NCBI GenBank assembly: GCA_963457665.1
Contig: OY735209.1
Coordinates: 54,475,019-54,539,018 of the forward strand
Direction: 5' to 3'
Source of the DNA: Thysanoteuthis rhombus
Taxonomy: Eukaryota; Mollusca; Cephalopoda; Oegopsida; Thysanoteuthidae
DNA length: 64,000 nt
A program made the translations under genes and the position numbers. Position 1 is the first letter of the stretch. Each line of letters starts with the position of its first letter. The notes beneath the pieces were generated by a model. It ran no database searches. It worked only from the letters and a program-made list of their open reading frames with translations, and was not told where the DNA came from. Positions 39,296-50,280 of this stretch are shown here, piece after piece.

Positions 39296-39615
39296 TTAGG
39301 GGGCCTATCCCATGGAAGGCTGTTCTCAGCCGTGGCCTCCCAAAAAAGGAGGACTTCGACAGCCAGGCAGCGGTCGCTAATTTCAGCTGAGGAGAAAAGG
39401 GTCATCCACCTTTCTCTCACACCCCAGCCGACTTCCCGTCCTCCGACAGTTTTCCTCGCCTCTAACCTTGCATCTGCCATGTTGTATTTTCTGACCTCGT
39501 TCATAAGCTGCGGAACCTCGAGGTTGAGGAGACGGGAAATGAACGAGACACTAAATAGTTACCACGGCATTTTCTCCTTTTTCGTCTCGGCTACTTTTTG
39601 CCTTTAATGCGGACA
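39296..39615. other. isolated GC-rich segment
   Basis: Base composition changes sharply here: GC is clearly above the AT-rich flanks for about 320 bases, with several CpG. Open frames exist on both strands (plus 39332-39607, minus 39292-39504), with no recognised domain or confident splice sites. It could be an exon or CpG-type regulatory segment of another transcript, or a GC-rich repeat. I cannot decide. Confidence 0.35.
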
Positions 39616-40244
39616 CGCGATTCGCAGATCCGATCATCTTTTCTGCTGCATCATTTACCTCGGTTGCTTGTTACGCAACAAATGTTTGGCTCAAAAAGAA
39701 GTATGCGTACCTGAATCATAGAAATTTCAAACTTGCTTTAACAAAAGCAGAGGAATAGCGTGTCATTAATCCGACTACAGGTAAATGGGGATTGGAATTT
39801 CTTACGTATGCATGTGAAACCCTTATAAGAACATGGACATGGATGCGTATGTTCAAGTACATATATTTATAGTTTGGGAAGCTTTGTAGCTTTAACCACA
39901 AAAGATGTTGCTGGAAAAAGAATCATTTTCTTTTATTTATAAGAATAAAACTTCATTCAGTCTTAAAGCACTTATTATGTTATTACGGGAATTTTATCTG
40001 AAAATCTTACCTACCGAAATTTTTATTTATTTCTGTTTGCTCTTTTACCTCTGTCAACGAAGTTGAAAAGAGGTATATCTTTTTGGTCATGTCTGTTCGT
40101 TTGTTTCTTCGTTCGTTCATTTTGTTGATGAGTGGCGAATTGGGTAAAAAAGAAGTGGTGAAATTTGGCAGTGGATCTGAGAATCTCTTCTGATTGAGAG
40201 ATATTTTTCCCTTTTTATATTGCATCTGTATATACGTCCATCAC

Positions 40245-40735
40245 TGTTCACATGATATCTCCAGAAGGTCACTATCTCTATTCCCGTGGAAGCTTGGAAA
40301 ATAGATCACTTGAAGACTGATTGAATTTAAATCAGATCTATGCACAATTATTTCCCTATATTGAAAATACAGGTCCAAACCAAATACCACCATAATTTTG
40401 TGTCTGTAAACACAATATCTCAATAAGTTCTTAATGAATTTCTGTGATAATTTATGGAAGGCTGGATAATAAGGAACGAGAGAAATTATTAAACTGAAAT
40501 AGATCCATGCATGCACAAGTATCTCCCCCACAGTGTAGTTATATGCCAAAATCACATAATAGTCGGTTTTTTCCTACTGTGCGCAAGATATCTCAAAAAT
40601 TCCGTTATGAATATCGATGATATTTTTGGAGGGTAAACAATAGACCATGGATGAAGTGAGTAAATTGAGGAGCAAGTGAATGATCACCTCCTGTAAATCA
40701 TTATTTTATATTCAAACCACATGATATGACTGAAA
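40245..40735. repeat. degenerate tandem repeat, about 165 bp unit, three units
   Basis: Each unit carries a variant of ATATCTCAAAAAGTTCTTAA followed by TGAATTTC, TGATA, TTTATGGA, GG and AATAGA (starts near 40253, 40410 and 40588). Motifs such as 'atatctcaaaaa...gaatttcgatga' are common in dispersed invertebrate repeats. Positions 40010-40240 contain the GTCTGTTCGTTTGTTTC lead that often precedes them. Confidence 0.6.
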
Positions 40736-40892
40736 TTTTATAACGGTCAACAATTTTATTGCGTTTCAGAACCACTCTCTTTATATTCATCTCAATCTGT
40801 TTATATCTATCTGTCGAGGTCTGTCCAAATCTATCCATTTATTTTAGTTTGTTCATATCTGTCTCTATCTGCTCATATCTATCAATCACCCT

Positions 40893-40933
40893 CCTCTGTC
40901 TCTCTCTCCACACACACACACACACACACACAC

Positions 40934-40965
<32 letters not shown>
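40893..40965. repeat. (CT)n(CA)n(TA)n microsatellite
   Basis: Degenerate TATC motifs lead into CTCTCTC, about 13 CA, ATGTAT and about 13 TA. Confidence 0.92.
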
Positions 40966-40969
<4 letters not shown>

Positions 40970-41399
40970 GGCAAAACATGATACGCTACACTGCTGTACT
41001 CAATCAGTGTGACCAAGTTCCGATTTCTGATTACCATTCGATGAAAACCGGATATCAAACGGAAGAGCTAATTGGCTACTCCTTTAATGAGGCCTGCAAT
41101 TAGACGCTTTCTTAAACAGTGTCTTAATTTTCTCGCTATTGCCTGAGCCGTTTTGTTAGAAAGGGAAGTGAAATTGTTCAGCCAAATCGCATAGGGCATC
41201 AAGAAAACAAAATTCATGCTTTGGGGCAATCAGTAACATCTCTTCCTTTCCTCCTGCACAGCATCTATCCATCTTCCTCGGTTTGTAAACAATCAAAGTT
41301 TGTTCGTGTCTATCTGTCAACATACTAATCTACAAGACAGAGAAATCAGACATTTGACAAAAGTTTATTTCGTATTTTTGTTCAGCCATAAAAGTCATG

Positions 41400-41840
41400 T
41401 AATTTATGAGAAGCTTGCAATTATCAAACTAAAGCAAGTCTGATTAACCACTCAGGAGAAACTGTCATGAAACCAACGTCTTCTGGTAGCATACTGTGGT
41501 AGGGATGATCAATGACAAAGTTTGAAAAAGAATTGATCCATGGATAAATTACTTTTCACGCTCTTTGTTGGGCAGTTATCACTAAGAAAGACTGAATTTT
41601 CGAAAAACAACACAAACTGGGGATCAATTTAGCATAGGCTTACGTTGTAAATTGACCCCCCATAAAAACCCTATTTGGGGGGAGTTTTAAAAAATAAAAA
41701 AAAGCTTTTTTTCATTTTTTTTAATGATACGTACACAGCCAGCCAGCCGGACTGACTCTAAAATCAATTTTGACTGTTTTGATGGCAGTTTATTTAATGG
41801 TTTTCTATAGACAGCTTCAAAAAAGTGATTTCTAGAAGTG
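41400..41840 (-). repeat. interspersed repeat R-B, copy 2
   Basis: Inverted relative of 20820-21260: read on minus it shows GTCAGTCCGGCTGGCTGGCT, GGTTTTTATGGGG, TGCTAAATTGA, TTCGAAAATTCAG and TGATCATCCC in the same order. Confidence 0.6.
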
Positions 41841-43609
41841 TTGAAATCGAAAGTAGCAAAATATTTTCAAACGCACTCATCAAACAAAATGATAATTATG
41901 TACAGAACTTTTGTTTTGCAAAAACAACTCTTCGGAATATTTCATGAGGGCCTATATTAGCATCTCCAATAAAGCAGATTGTAAACAAAGAAGGATTCTT
42001 TTGATATGAACCCGCACCCTTTTGTATGAGGAGTGCCTCCTGATATTGATAAGCTCTATCAGCTATTGCTACCGGCGTCAGGGTGAACCCCTGATCCTAG
42101 TCCTTTAAAGGCACTTGAAGGTAGTGCTGGGAGACAGGGCCCGAAGAACCGTACTTTTACACACAAGAAATTATCCTTATGTCTTCGATTGGACTTGAGA
42201 TTCATAACAATTTTCCCTAAATATCAGGAAATCCTTTCCTGTTGACGCATTCTTTGGCTTTCAAATCGAGATGCAAGAATTTCGACCAAAGAAGCTCTGC
42301 ATAAAACAATAAAAAGATGAAAACGTTAGTAGAAATGTGTCGTATGATGGAAATGCTTAGAATCTCAGGCAAGTGAAACAATCAGCAAAACGTAGATTGG
42401 GGAGAGTAAAATGAATGGTGTATCAAGGTGTTCTATCGAATAATGATGGGGAAGGAACGTAGAAATATTGATTAAAAATCATTACTTTTTTCCTACTTTT
42501 AATTATCACAATTCTAACATTGGTTTCCAACGCGAAGTTATCAACCAAGATCCAAAAAAGTCGAACATTGACCCTGACAGAGTAATATACTGTTCCTTCA
42601 GATTTTGATGGCACTGGAAAAGTGATGGATAGATCTTCTCACGTGAGAGAGTCGGAATACAGTAATATGGTATCACTTGATAATGCTAAGCCAATAAAAG
42701 CGTGGCTTCTCGGTGTAATTTTCAAAATGCCTTTAAGAATTCAGTTGTGTTTTCGACTCCAAGGAATAAGACATCAACTTGCAGCTTCCCAACCCCGTTG
42801 GAGCCTGGGGCCACCGAGATGACATTTGATTGACATGTTTTCCTCTCCCTTCTCCCCGTTTGGTCCGCAAAATCAAGTGGTTGTGATTGATGACTGTAGC
42901 AAATGACTCTCAGCCTCTCTCTAATTCGTTTTTTCTATTGCCCGAAAAGTTGATGCTGCTATGTTGCGATGCTTCAATCGCTGTGGCGTTTTCTGTTGCA
43001 TTTCTTTTGCAACCTGCATGAGCATGAACCTTTACCGGTACAAAGAATCATCAATGAATTTATGGTTTGTAACATGCTTAGTGACAGTAATAATTGCTTT
43101 TTGGAGAAGATTTTTTTTATAGTTTTACTAAACTTTGCTATGGTGCAAAGCCACGTATTGGGCAATGTCAAATACATTACTAATGTTCTGCAAGACCAGT
43201 TCGCTAATTAAGACCGTCAGGAGGAGAACTTAATAGCTATCAACAGTTCCAGCCACTAAAATGGCATGGACGTTGCCACATGACATAGCAATCTCCCATG
43301 ACAAGGGATGTGAGTTAGAGTCTTATTTCTTTGTTTCGAATCCTGCTCTTAAAATTTATGATCAAATAACATACGTCTCTAAAATGTGATTTATAACAAT
43401 GAAAAGATGCAGATACTAGAAGAAAATATATGTGCAATAAAGAAAACATATAATCTAAGAGCCTCCGACAAGTCGAAGTATGTCTTCAACTTTAATAAAC
43501 ATATTGCATTCAAGTTCAATGCATTCTCTAATGAACAACCCAAACTCTTTATCAAAGCCTACTTATGAGACAATGTACCAGAATACCCAGATGCACGGCA
43601 CCTTGTAAG

Positions 43610-43790
43610 AGGAAATAAAATCTTCCTCTCGATTTTCATCCCTTAATGTGAAAGACGATCCTCTGTCTCAACTTTGACCCTGAAAAATGAAAGTTACTCT
43701 CAAATTTGAGCCCAAAAATTGAAAGAAAATCTCCCATAATTTTGCTCCTGAGTGTGAAAAAAGAATTCTCTTCGATAATACATTCGACTT
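43610..43790 (+). repeat. minisatellite MS-40, small outlying block
   Basis: Four to five units of about 40 bp with pattern TCCCCTCGATTTTGACCCCT-AAAA-TGAAA, e.g. TCTCGATTTTCATCCCTTAA, TCAACTTTGACCCTGAAAAA and TCAAATTTGAGCCCAAAAAT. They are the same unit as the larger array at 45190-45660. Confidence 0.7.
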
Positions 43791-44294
43791 TCCTCATTTG
43801 CTCTTCAACGTTGAACTACGAATACCTACCAAGCAAAACAGATAATATTATGGACAAAAATCACCATGCAAAACATGCTATTTTGATCCTCCTGAACAGC
43901 AAAGAATGAAAAGATATGGCATGTTTCAGCTATCAATACATATTTGCAGTCATGTTTACTGGTGAAAATGCTTTCGGAAAAAATTGAAAAATCACTATCT
44001 TGCTGATTGCATGATACTATAATTAAATTGTGAGTTCGGCATAAATATCATAAGAATTTTGACGTTCATTTCCATGAAAATAAAAAGTGCTGAAACGTTT
44101 GGCCCACGGCATTATTCACTGTCATTGAATGTCGTAAATATTTTCCAGTCTGATAGAACCACTAATGAATCTGGGAATTCTGAGGGATTTTCTTTTGCAA
44201 TAAAAAAAATTGAGTTTGTGGAGGAATCTCGATAGTTATTTGTCAATGTTAACTTAGTTTTGGAACAAGGCCACAGATATGGAGTCCTCACTGA

Positions 44295-44500
44295 AGATCA
44301 AACTCACTAATAATGGTCTACGAGACCAACTTGTTAACCATTTCACCAACATGATTAATATGTGAATGTATAGTTATGTACAATGCCTAACTTAGTTCTA
44401 GCTCAGAACAACTAGTATTGGGTACTCAGGATTTAAGTCACCGGTAATGATCTGCAAAATAAGCTTGTTAACGACTACCCTACGGTAAGGGGCACAGGGA
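44295..44500 (+). repeat. interspersed repeat R-E, two copies
   Basis: CACTAATAATGGTCTACGAG with ACCAACTTGTTAACC (44305) and CACCGGTAATGATCTGCAAA with ATAAGCTTGTTAACGACTAC (44440) are variants of one unit. A third (GGGTTTACGAGACAAGTTTG, CTAAGTACTACTCC, AAGGTGAGGCGC) lies at 51615-51665. Confidence 0.5.
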
Positions 44501-45189
44501 AAGATGTGTATGTGTATGCTATCTGCAGGCATCAAAATATGACAACTGAGTCTATGCAATTTTGGGGAGTGAATGAACTGAGAAGACACTGTTGATATAT
44601 ATATATATGTATTTATCTATTTATACAGTTTAGTAGGTGGGAAGGAGCGTCCTAACACAGAGATAGGTTATTTATCTGGGAATAAAATATAAGTTATAAT
44701 TTTGATTCTCTTCGCTGTGTTTATATTTGTTCAGGAATATTTTGAAGACAGTGACTCCAACACTCAAAGGATTTAAGTTTTTGTTCTGCTCAATTGCAAG
44801 AGAACAAATGTAATCCATTTGAGAGGCTTTGCGTGACCAAGTCATCGATGCCGTTGTACATAGGTGTGGGTGCCTACACGTAACAAATCATGTATATATC
44901 CAGGCGAGCATAAAAGGATGAGTCAAAAAAAGACCATTTTCGAAAGATGAAAATTATGGCTTTTATTTCCTTCTGGGTGTTGACTGAAAAGTCAAAACAT
45001 TGTTGTTGTTGACGGACAAATCAAGATAGCAGTAAATGGGGTTTTCAACAAGAGAGAGAGAGTGAAGTCCTTTAGATAGGGAGAGAGACAACCAGATTAA
45101 CTTTCGAGTAGAAAAAGGTTAAGCGAAACTATCGATTAGATACTCTCCCAGAATGCTAAACACAGCACCCTATAAATTGTGAAAATAAA

Positions 45190-45660
45190 ACTCTTGCCCT
45201 CAATTTAGATCCCTGATAATAGACCTTTAGATTTGAGTTAAAATACAATTTCCCCTTCGATTTTGAACTCTAAAAGTAAAAAGAATTCTCTTATGTTTTG
45301 ACCCATGATACAGAAATAGATATTCTCATTTTGACGCTCAAAACAGTAAAGAAATCTCCACCTGTGATTTTGATTCTTAAACTAAAAAAATATTCCCTTG
45401 GATTTCAACCTCTAAAAGTGGAAAAAAAATCTTCCCCTGCATTTTGGCCCCTAGAAGTGAAAAACATTTTCCCCTCAATCTTGCCCCTTGAAAGTAAAAA
45501 AAAATCCCCTTGATCCTGACTCCTAAAATTGGAAGACAAATCTTCCCCACGATTTGAAATCTGAAATTGAAAATGAATTCTTCCCCTCGATTACGATACC
45601 TGAAAAGGAAAAAAAATCCCGTGGAATTTGAACCCTAAAAGTGAAAAATAGAGGTTCCAT
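45190..45660 (+). repeat. minisatellite MS-40, main array
   Basis: About 12 degenerate units of roughly 36-42 bp follow one another. The pattern is CCCCTAAAAGTGAAAAAA, then TCTTCCCCTCGATTTTGA. A-rich and C/T-rich halves alternate, so the strand bias switches every 20 bases. One plus-strand frame (45298-45513) stays open and encodes an imperfect protein repeat, but there is no evidence that it is translated. Confidence 0.85.
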
Positions 45661-46559
45661 CCATATAATCCATAGAATTCCCAATCCTAAAATATTGTGT
45701 TTTATCGTGATTTATCCAAAAAGTAGAAGGTTCAGGATTCACATTTTGTAGAAAAACACCTTAACCATAAAACACCAACAAAGCCCTATTCAAGGTATTC
45801 CTATTCAACAAATGAAAAGTGCGATGTAAGTTGGGAGTTTTATGAGTCTTTAAACAAATGAACAAACTGATTCTTACGTCATATTTTGTTTTCAAAAATC
45901 GATTTAAAAAACCAAAACCAAATATTTCCATTCTGCGTCATTAAAAAGTAAGGGATCATTGTTGTATAAAATAACATGTAACCATCCCCCATGAAAAGCA
46001 GAATATTTTGAGGACGATTTCCAAAAAATAAGTCGCTTAAAACTTGGCTAGAAGGCACATAAGTACTCACAGGGAATTTCCAGGGTTCATGTTGGGGAAG
46101 TTTTTACGATAAACTGTCACAAAGAGACGGACGGACAATTAATGAATCTATCCATGTAAAATTCATGTATGCAAATAAATATGTTTATTTGAATGATTGT
46201 TTTTGTCCAAGTTCTGTTATGACCTAAAAGTTGTAATGGATTGATCCATGCGGACAAGATTAACAGAGATATGAATAAATAAAACTGTCGTAGAATGTGG
46301 TCGTCTCGGTAAAATTTTAATACGTCGGAGAAACGCAGTGTGAGCGACCGAAAGAAAAAGAGTAATTGATTGAGATAAAGAAAGTGATTTATAAAGTGAA
46401 TGAGTCTCTCTTCATCCAAACTTTTCTTTCGACTTTTGCTAAATATAGCCAACCCAGACATGAAGATGGGGCACAAGGTCTGACATCTCTAATTTTGCCA
46501 AATAAAATAATATTCAACATGTATAATGGAATAAGTTTTATTTTCAATAAAATAATTTT

Positions 46560-46593
46560 CCAACAATGACTCTTTGAAAAGAGTCATCGTTGG
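46560..46593. other. 15-bp stem hairpin
   Basis: CCAACAATGACTCTT and AAGAGTCATCGTTGG are reverse complements with one mismatch, separated by four bases (TGAA). It could be a transposon footprint or a structured RNA element; no flanking clue. Confidence 0.6.
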
Positions 46594-46677
46594 AACGATA
46601 TCCATGGTGATTTTTCTCACTTAACATTATTTCTAAAATTTCACGTTTGATTAGCCTTCAAAACATCTTGAGTTCTT

Positions 46678-46915
46678 ATAGATCAATTCATCCAAAAGAT
46701 CTTGAAAAAGTGCTGAAGTGTGAACATAGTGGAATGCATACAAATGACTAGATTTGGATATTAGAATCGAAAATGGAATGTTCGTCTATTAAATGTTTGA
46801 CAAACAAGATAAATTTTCATTCCATATATGTATGCCTTTTAGTACAAGTGTTATTCTGCTCATGGTTTTTATGGAACCATACTATCAGAATATTTATGGA
46901 TCTAATGTGCCATAC
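46678..46915 (+). mobile_element. retroelement reverse-transcriptase C-terminal relic, copy 1
   Basis: The frame encodes IHPKDLE... and then LDLDIRIENGMFVY, stop, MFDKQDKFSFHICMPF, parallel to the better copy at 48690-49318. 'LDLxIxIxxxxFxxKxYDKRDxFxFxIVxxP' is a region downstream of the catalytic core in a widespread invertebrate retroelement group whose class (Penelope-like or another non-LTR) I cannot fix. It contains stops; it ends where the 24-bp minisatellite starts. Confidence 0.65.
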
Positions 46916-46919
46916 TTAG

Positions 46920-47145
46920 ATTCAAAAGTATAAAATATGTTGCAAATGAAAATATAAAATGTATCGTAAATAAAACTATTAAATGTATTGAAGATAAAAC
47001 TATTAAATGTATTGAAGATGAAACTATGAAATATATTTCAACTGTAACAATAAAATGTATTACAAAAATATGATATATATAATGTTTTGCAAACGAAGCT
47101 ATAGAATGTGTTGCAAATAAAACTATTGAATATATTGCATATCAT
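46920..47145 (+). repeat. minisatellite, about 24-bp unit
   Basis: About nine units of ATAAAACTATTAAATGTATT + GAAG or near variants (GTTGCAAAT..., GTATCGTAAAT..., GTATTACAAAA...). Two adjacent units (46968-47020) are nearly identical. Confidence 0.85.
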
Positions 47146-47169
47146 CTTACAATGATATGCATAAAAATG

Positions 47170-47201
47170 AGGGAGAGGAAGAGGGAGAGGAAGAGGGAGA
47201 G
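47170..47201. repeat. 12-bp tandem repeat (GAGGGAGAGGAA)n
   Basis: GAGGGAGAGGAA is repeated about 2.7 times without error. Confidence 0.9.
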
Positions 47202-47328
47202 ATGTTCAATGGTGATGAATGAATGCAAATATTACTTTTGTAATAGGTTTTATTGTACGTATGACGGTTTATAAATAATACCGAAAATTGACATTATTAA
47301 TGCTTGTAGATAGTAGAGTATAAATTGG

Positions 47329-47333
<5 letters not shown>

Positions 47334-47400
<67 letters not shown>
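47334..47400. repeat. (TA)n microsatellite
   Basis: About 33 uninterrupted TA units. Confidence 0.95.
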
Positions 47401-47405
<5 letters not shown>

Positions 47406-48274
47406 AACTCCTTTATTATTGTGTTAGAATTTTTAATAGCTCTGCGAAAGACATTGGAATCCTCATTCATCTTCATCTCGCTTAATGTTTTTCCAGTTTG
47501 ACTACATTAATTTAGCTCACATCTTTTGCAATGACACCGTTGTTTCAGCAAAAAAACAACTGCTATAAAATAAAAATAAAACAGCATTCAAACATCCGAA
47601 ATTTGGCCTCGGGTTTAGATTATTGTCTTTGAATAGCGGGGATCAAGTTATTCATTCAAGCAGATGAATCAGCAAATCTGGAGATAATAAGATGATTCTG
47701 GAAAGAAAATCGAGTTGTCTTCGGAACATTACAACTGGCAATATTTATCCAAGGAAAATCAATGCAAATTAGAAAAAGAAGAAAAAATAAACAAACGTTT
47801 TTCATCTGAATTTAGAATGTTACAAATGGTAATGTCAATCCTATGAAATCAATGCAAGAATAGAAAATAAATTGACGAATCTTTCTCATTTGGATTTAGT
47901 AGATCATTGCAACATTAGAAAATTAATAAAAATGTTTTTTCATTCAATTTCGAATGTTCTAAAATGATGTGAATAAACATCGAAATATCAACCAAGTCAC
48001 CCATAAATCGTGTGTGTGTGCGTGTATATGTTCATATGTTTGTAAATTAAGGAAATCAAAAAACAAAGGAAGAAAAGTTATAATAATTATCATTATTAAT
48101 GATATAAAAATCATAGAAGAAAAGGGAAAGAAGAGTAATAATATTCATGGTTATGATGATTACAAGAAGAATAAATGAACTTAAGATTCAATGATCATAA
48201 ATAATTCTATGACAAACATTGAGGGTAACGGCACTTTATGATTGCCTTAAGTCACTTTACAAGGGCAATATTAC

Positions 48275-48371
48275 CTTTGAATTCTTCTTTCGGTGCATAA
48301 AGGTCAGATCATCATTATTAAGCAGAACTTTGTTCGGGCCTCTCTCTACTTCTTTCTTCAAGACATAACGT
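48275..48371 (-). CDS. receptor-type guanylate cyclase, exon B (juxtamembrane segment)
   Basis: This 97-base exon has acceptor ...TTCCTATTTCCACAG (48372 onwards) and donor GTAATATT (48274 downwards). Its first base completes the AG left over from exon A (AGA, Arg); 32 codons follow: RYVLKKEVERGPNKVLLNND, then DLTFMHRKKNSK, ending in phase 0. A cluster of basic residues directly after the membrane helix, then 'GPNKxLLxxDDLTFxxP', is what I know from retinal/GC-D-type receptor guanylate cyclases just inside the membrane. It is the most diagnostic piece of the gene, and it argues against natriuretic-type cyclases (which carry a 'WKI.WEDL'-type segment here) and against receptor kinases. The split codon joining exons A and B is a strong internal check on the gene model. 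Confidence 0.85.
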
Positions 48372-48628
48372 CTGTGGAAATAGGAAAAAAATGGAGAAAA
48401 TCAGAAATCAACTCACTTATTTAGAAAAAAAAGAGAGAAAATATTCAACAACGTGAGTTCACGATATATGTATATATATATATGATAATTGGGAGTGAAA
48501 GAGCGGAGAGAAAAGCTCAAGAGATTGGTCTTACTTTTGAGATGTCACACTGATCTCTTGAGTTTTTCTGTTTGCCTTCCTATTGTCATTTTCATCAACA
48601 TTCTGTCAGATCGCTTCACTTCAACAAT

Positions 48629-48629
48629 G

Positions 48630-48664
<35 letters not shown>

Positions 48665-48675
48665 GTGTATGTATT
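48629..48675. repeat. (CA)n(TA)n microsatellite
   Basis: About 12 CA then 7 TA and GTGTATGTAT, about 25 bases upstream of the reverse-transcriptase relic. Confidence 0.92.
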
Positions 48676-48689
48676 GGCCTTTTCTGGAT

Positions 48690-49318
48690 GAAATAGTTAA
48701 TATAAGTTTTACAAGATGTCTGGTATGAAACAAACAAAGAAAAAAAAGTTAGTCACCTTATCGGAGAAAATTACATTTTGAATAGGTAATAAAATATTAC
48801 AGCAAATTATGGGGATTCCAATGGGAAATGATCCTACGCTATTCTGGGTAAAGTTGTATATACATTGACATGAATATGTGTATATGACGTCTATAATTAA
48901 AAATGAGATGATATGAATACATTTCATCCCTGTATAGGTTTTATAGATGACATGTGTTATGGAAGAGAATCTGTAAAATCCTTTAGTTCAATTGACCCAA
49001 AAGATCTTGAGTTCAAGTGTGAACATTGCAGAAATGCACGCAACATTCGTCGATTTGGATATCAAAATCGAAAATGGAGTGTTTGTCTATAAAATATTTG
49101 ACAGACGAAATTAACTCCCATTCCATATGGTATGTATGCTTTTTAGATCAAGTAATATTCCATTTCATGTTTTTTATGGAACCACAGAATATTCAAGGAC
49201 TGAACGTGCCATATTTGGATTTATCGACTTCATTCCGAGAATTCTTTTCCTAATGATAAGAATGGTCAGTCAAAAAGTCGAACCATTTAAGATACTTAAG
49301 CAATTGAAAAAGCCATGA
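48690..49318 (+). mobile_element. retroelement reverse-transcriptase relic, copy 2
   Basis: In order: GNKILQQIMGIPMGNDPTLF (about 48787-48848), the GIPMG box of the palm domain; a Tyr/Ile-rich stretch with stops; FIDDMCYGRESVKSF (about 48940-48985), the catalytic FIDD box still intact; SSIDPKDLEFKCEH; then, after a one-base shift, TFVDLDIKIENGVFVYKIFD (49048-49107), a stop, and SSNIPFHVFYGTTEYSRTER to VEPFKILKQLKKP, ending at a TGA at 49316-49318. At least three frame breaks or stops. The GIPMG...YIDD...'LDLxIxI...KxYDKRDxF...SNIPxxxxYG' order matches a multicopy invertebrate retroelement family; its clade is not resolved by eye. Confidence 0.85.
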
Positions 49319-49859
49319 CCATGCACCGTAATCCTTTCAAAACTTATTGGCTTGATTGTAATGAAATAATAACGTAAATTAAAGAATGTTAACGAGATTA
49401 TAGTAAAAATAGAGGAAATAAGGGATTCATATTATATAGAAAATATGGATAATACAGCTTTCATAGACAACTAGTAGTATTTTTATGGGATTAGGAAACC
49501 AAGAGAGATGGATTTGGTCTTTTTCTGTGTGAAAGATAATTGGATTGGATAATACCAGGGATGGGGTATGATGTCTGGCGCTGTTCCATTTGTCTGATCA
49601 GTAGATGGCTTAGGTCGGAGTTTAAATAAGTAATGTGTATGTTGTATATTGATTGGAGAATCCAGCTGATCTTACTAACTCCTGGAATGCTATTTTGTTT
49701 CGTTTTATTCTTCTATAAAAAAGCTCAATTAGTAATAAATGATTTAGAAAAGAGAGAGTGAGACATGTATAATTCAGTCTGAACTGGTGATTTTTAAATT
49801 TTTGAGTAAAATTTTTCGGTTGAATATGTCAGAAAATCAACTCGAATATTTTTTTTCTG

Positions 49860-50280
49860 ATTCACTAGTGTCTATTAGGATTATATATGTTGGTTTGCAT
49901 GCAGTCTGAGATAAAAATCCTACGTAACAGATTTTATATTCACATCGGTAAACACTGAACAAAATTGACACGAACATAACATACATCCTCTGTTTTTGTG
50001 TAAAATAATATCAATGGACTATGGATTATGATAATGCCCTATATAAAGTAATAAACTACATGTTTCGGCTTTAAAATGATAGAATGAGCTAAATATTAAA
50101 TCAAAGCTTGAAGAAAGGTTGTGTTTGATTAACACTGCTGGGGAGGCATGTTAATACAACTGTTTTGTTCTTGATTATCCCTGAAACAGTTACGTGGTAA
50201 ACAACTGATGAACCCTGCATGGAAATTTATAGTACTATAATATTTAATCTTGGGCAAAATCTTCAGCGTTTACATTTCTA
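49860..50280 (+). repeat. interspersed repeat R-C, copy 2
   Basis: Same-orientation relative of 25620-26130, with TTGGTTTG, ACTGAACAAAATTGACACGA, TTTGATTAACACTGCTGGGG, ACTGTTTTGTT and ACAGTTACGTGGTAAACAAC in the same order. The divergence suggests an old insertion. Confidence 0.6.

Larger units (their letters stand above)
28419..48274 (-). other. intron between exons B and C (about 19.9 kb)
   Basis: The intron runs from a GTAATA donor at 48274 to a CGACAG acceptor at 28419, phase 0. Repeats within it are annotated separately. No recognised feature in 29200-33020, 34340-35240, 36490-38340, 39620-40000, 41850-43600, 43800-44290, 44620-45180, 45670-46550 and 47410-48270. Two open stretches (36768-37004, 42969-43211) have no recognisable domain. 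Confidence 0.75.

Noticed and set aside
45298-45513. 71-codon frame with an internal protein repeat
   Set aside because: It is the translation of the 40-bp minisatellite; unit lengths vary and break the frame elsewhere.
46560-46593. Histone 3' stem-loop
   Set aside because: Stem length and loop differ from the histone element, and no histone coding sequence is nearby.
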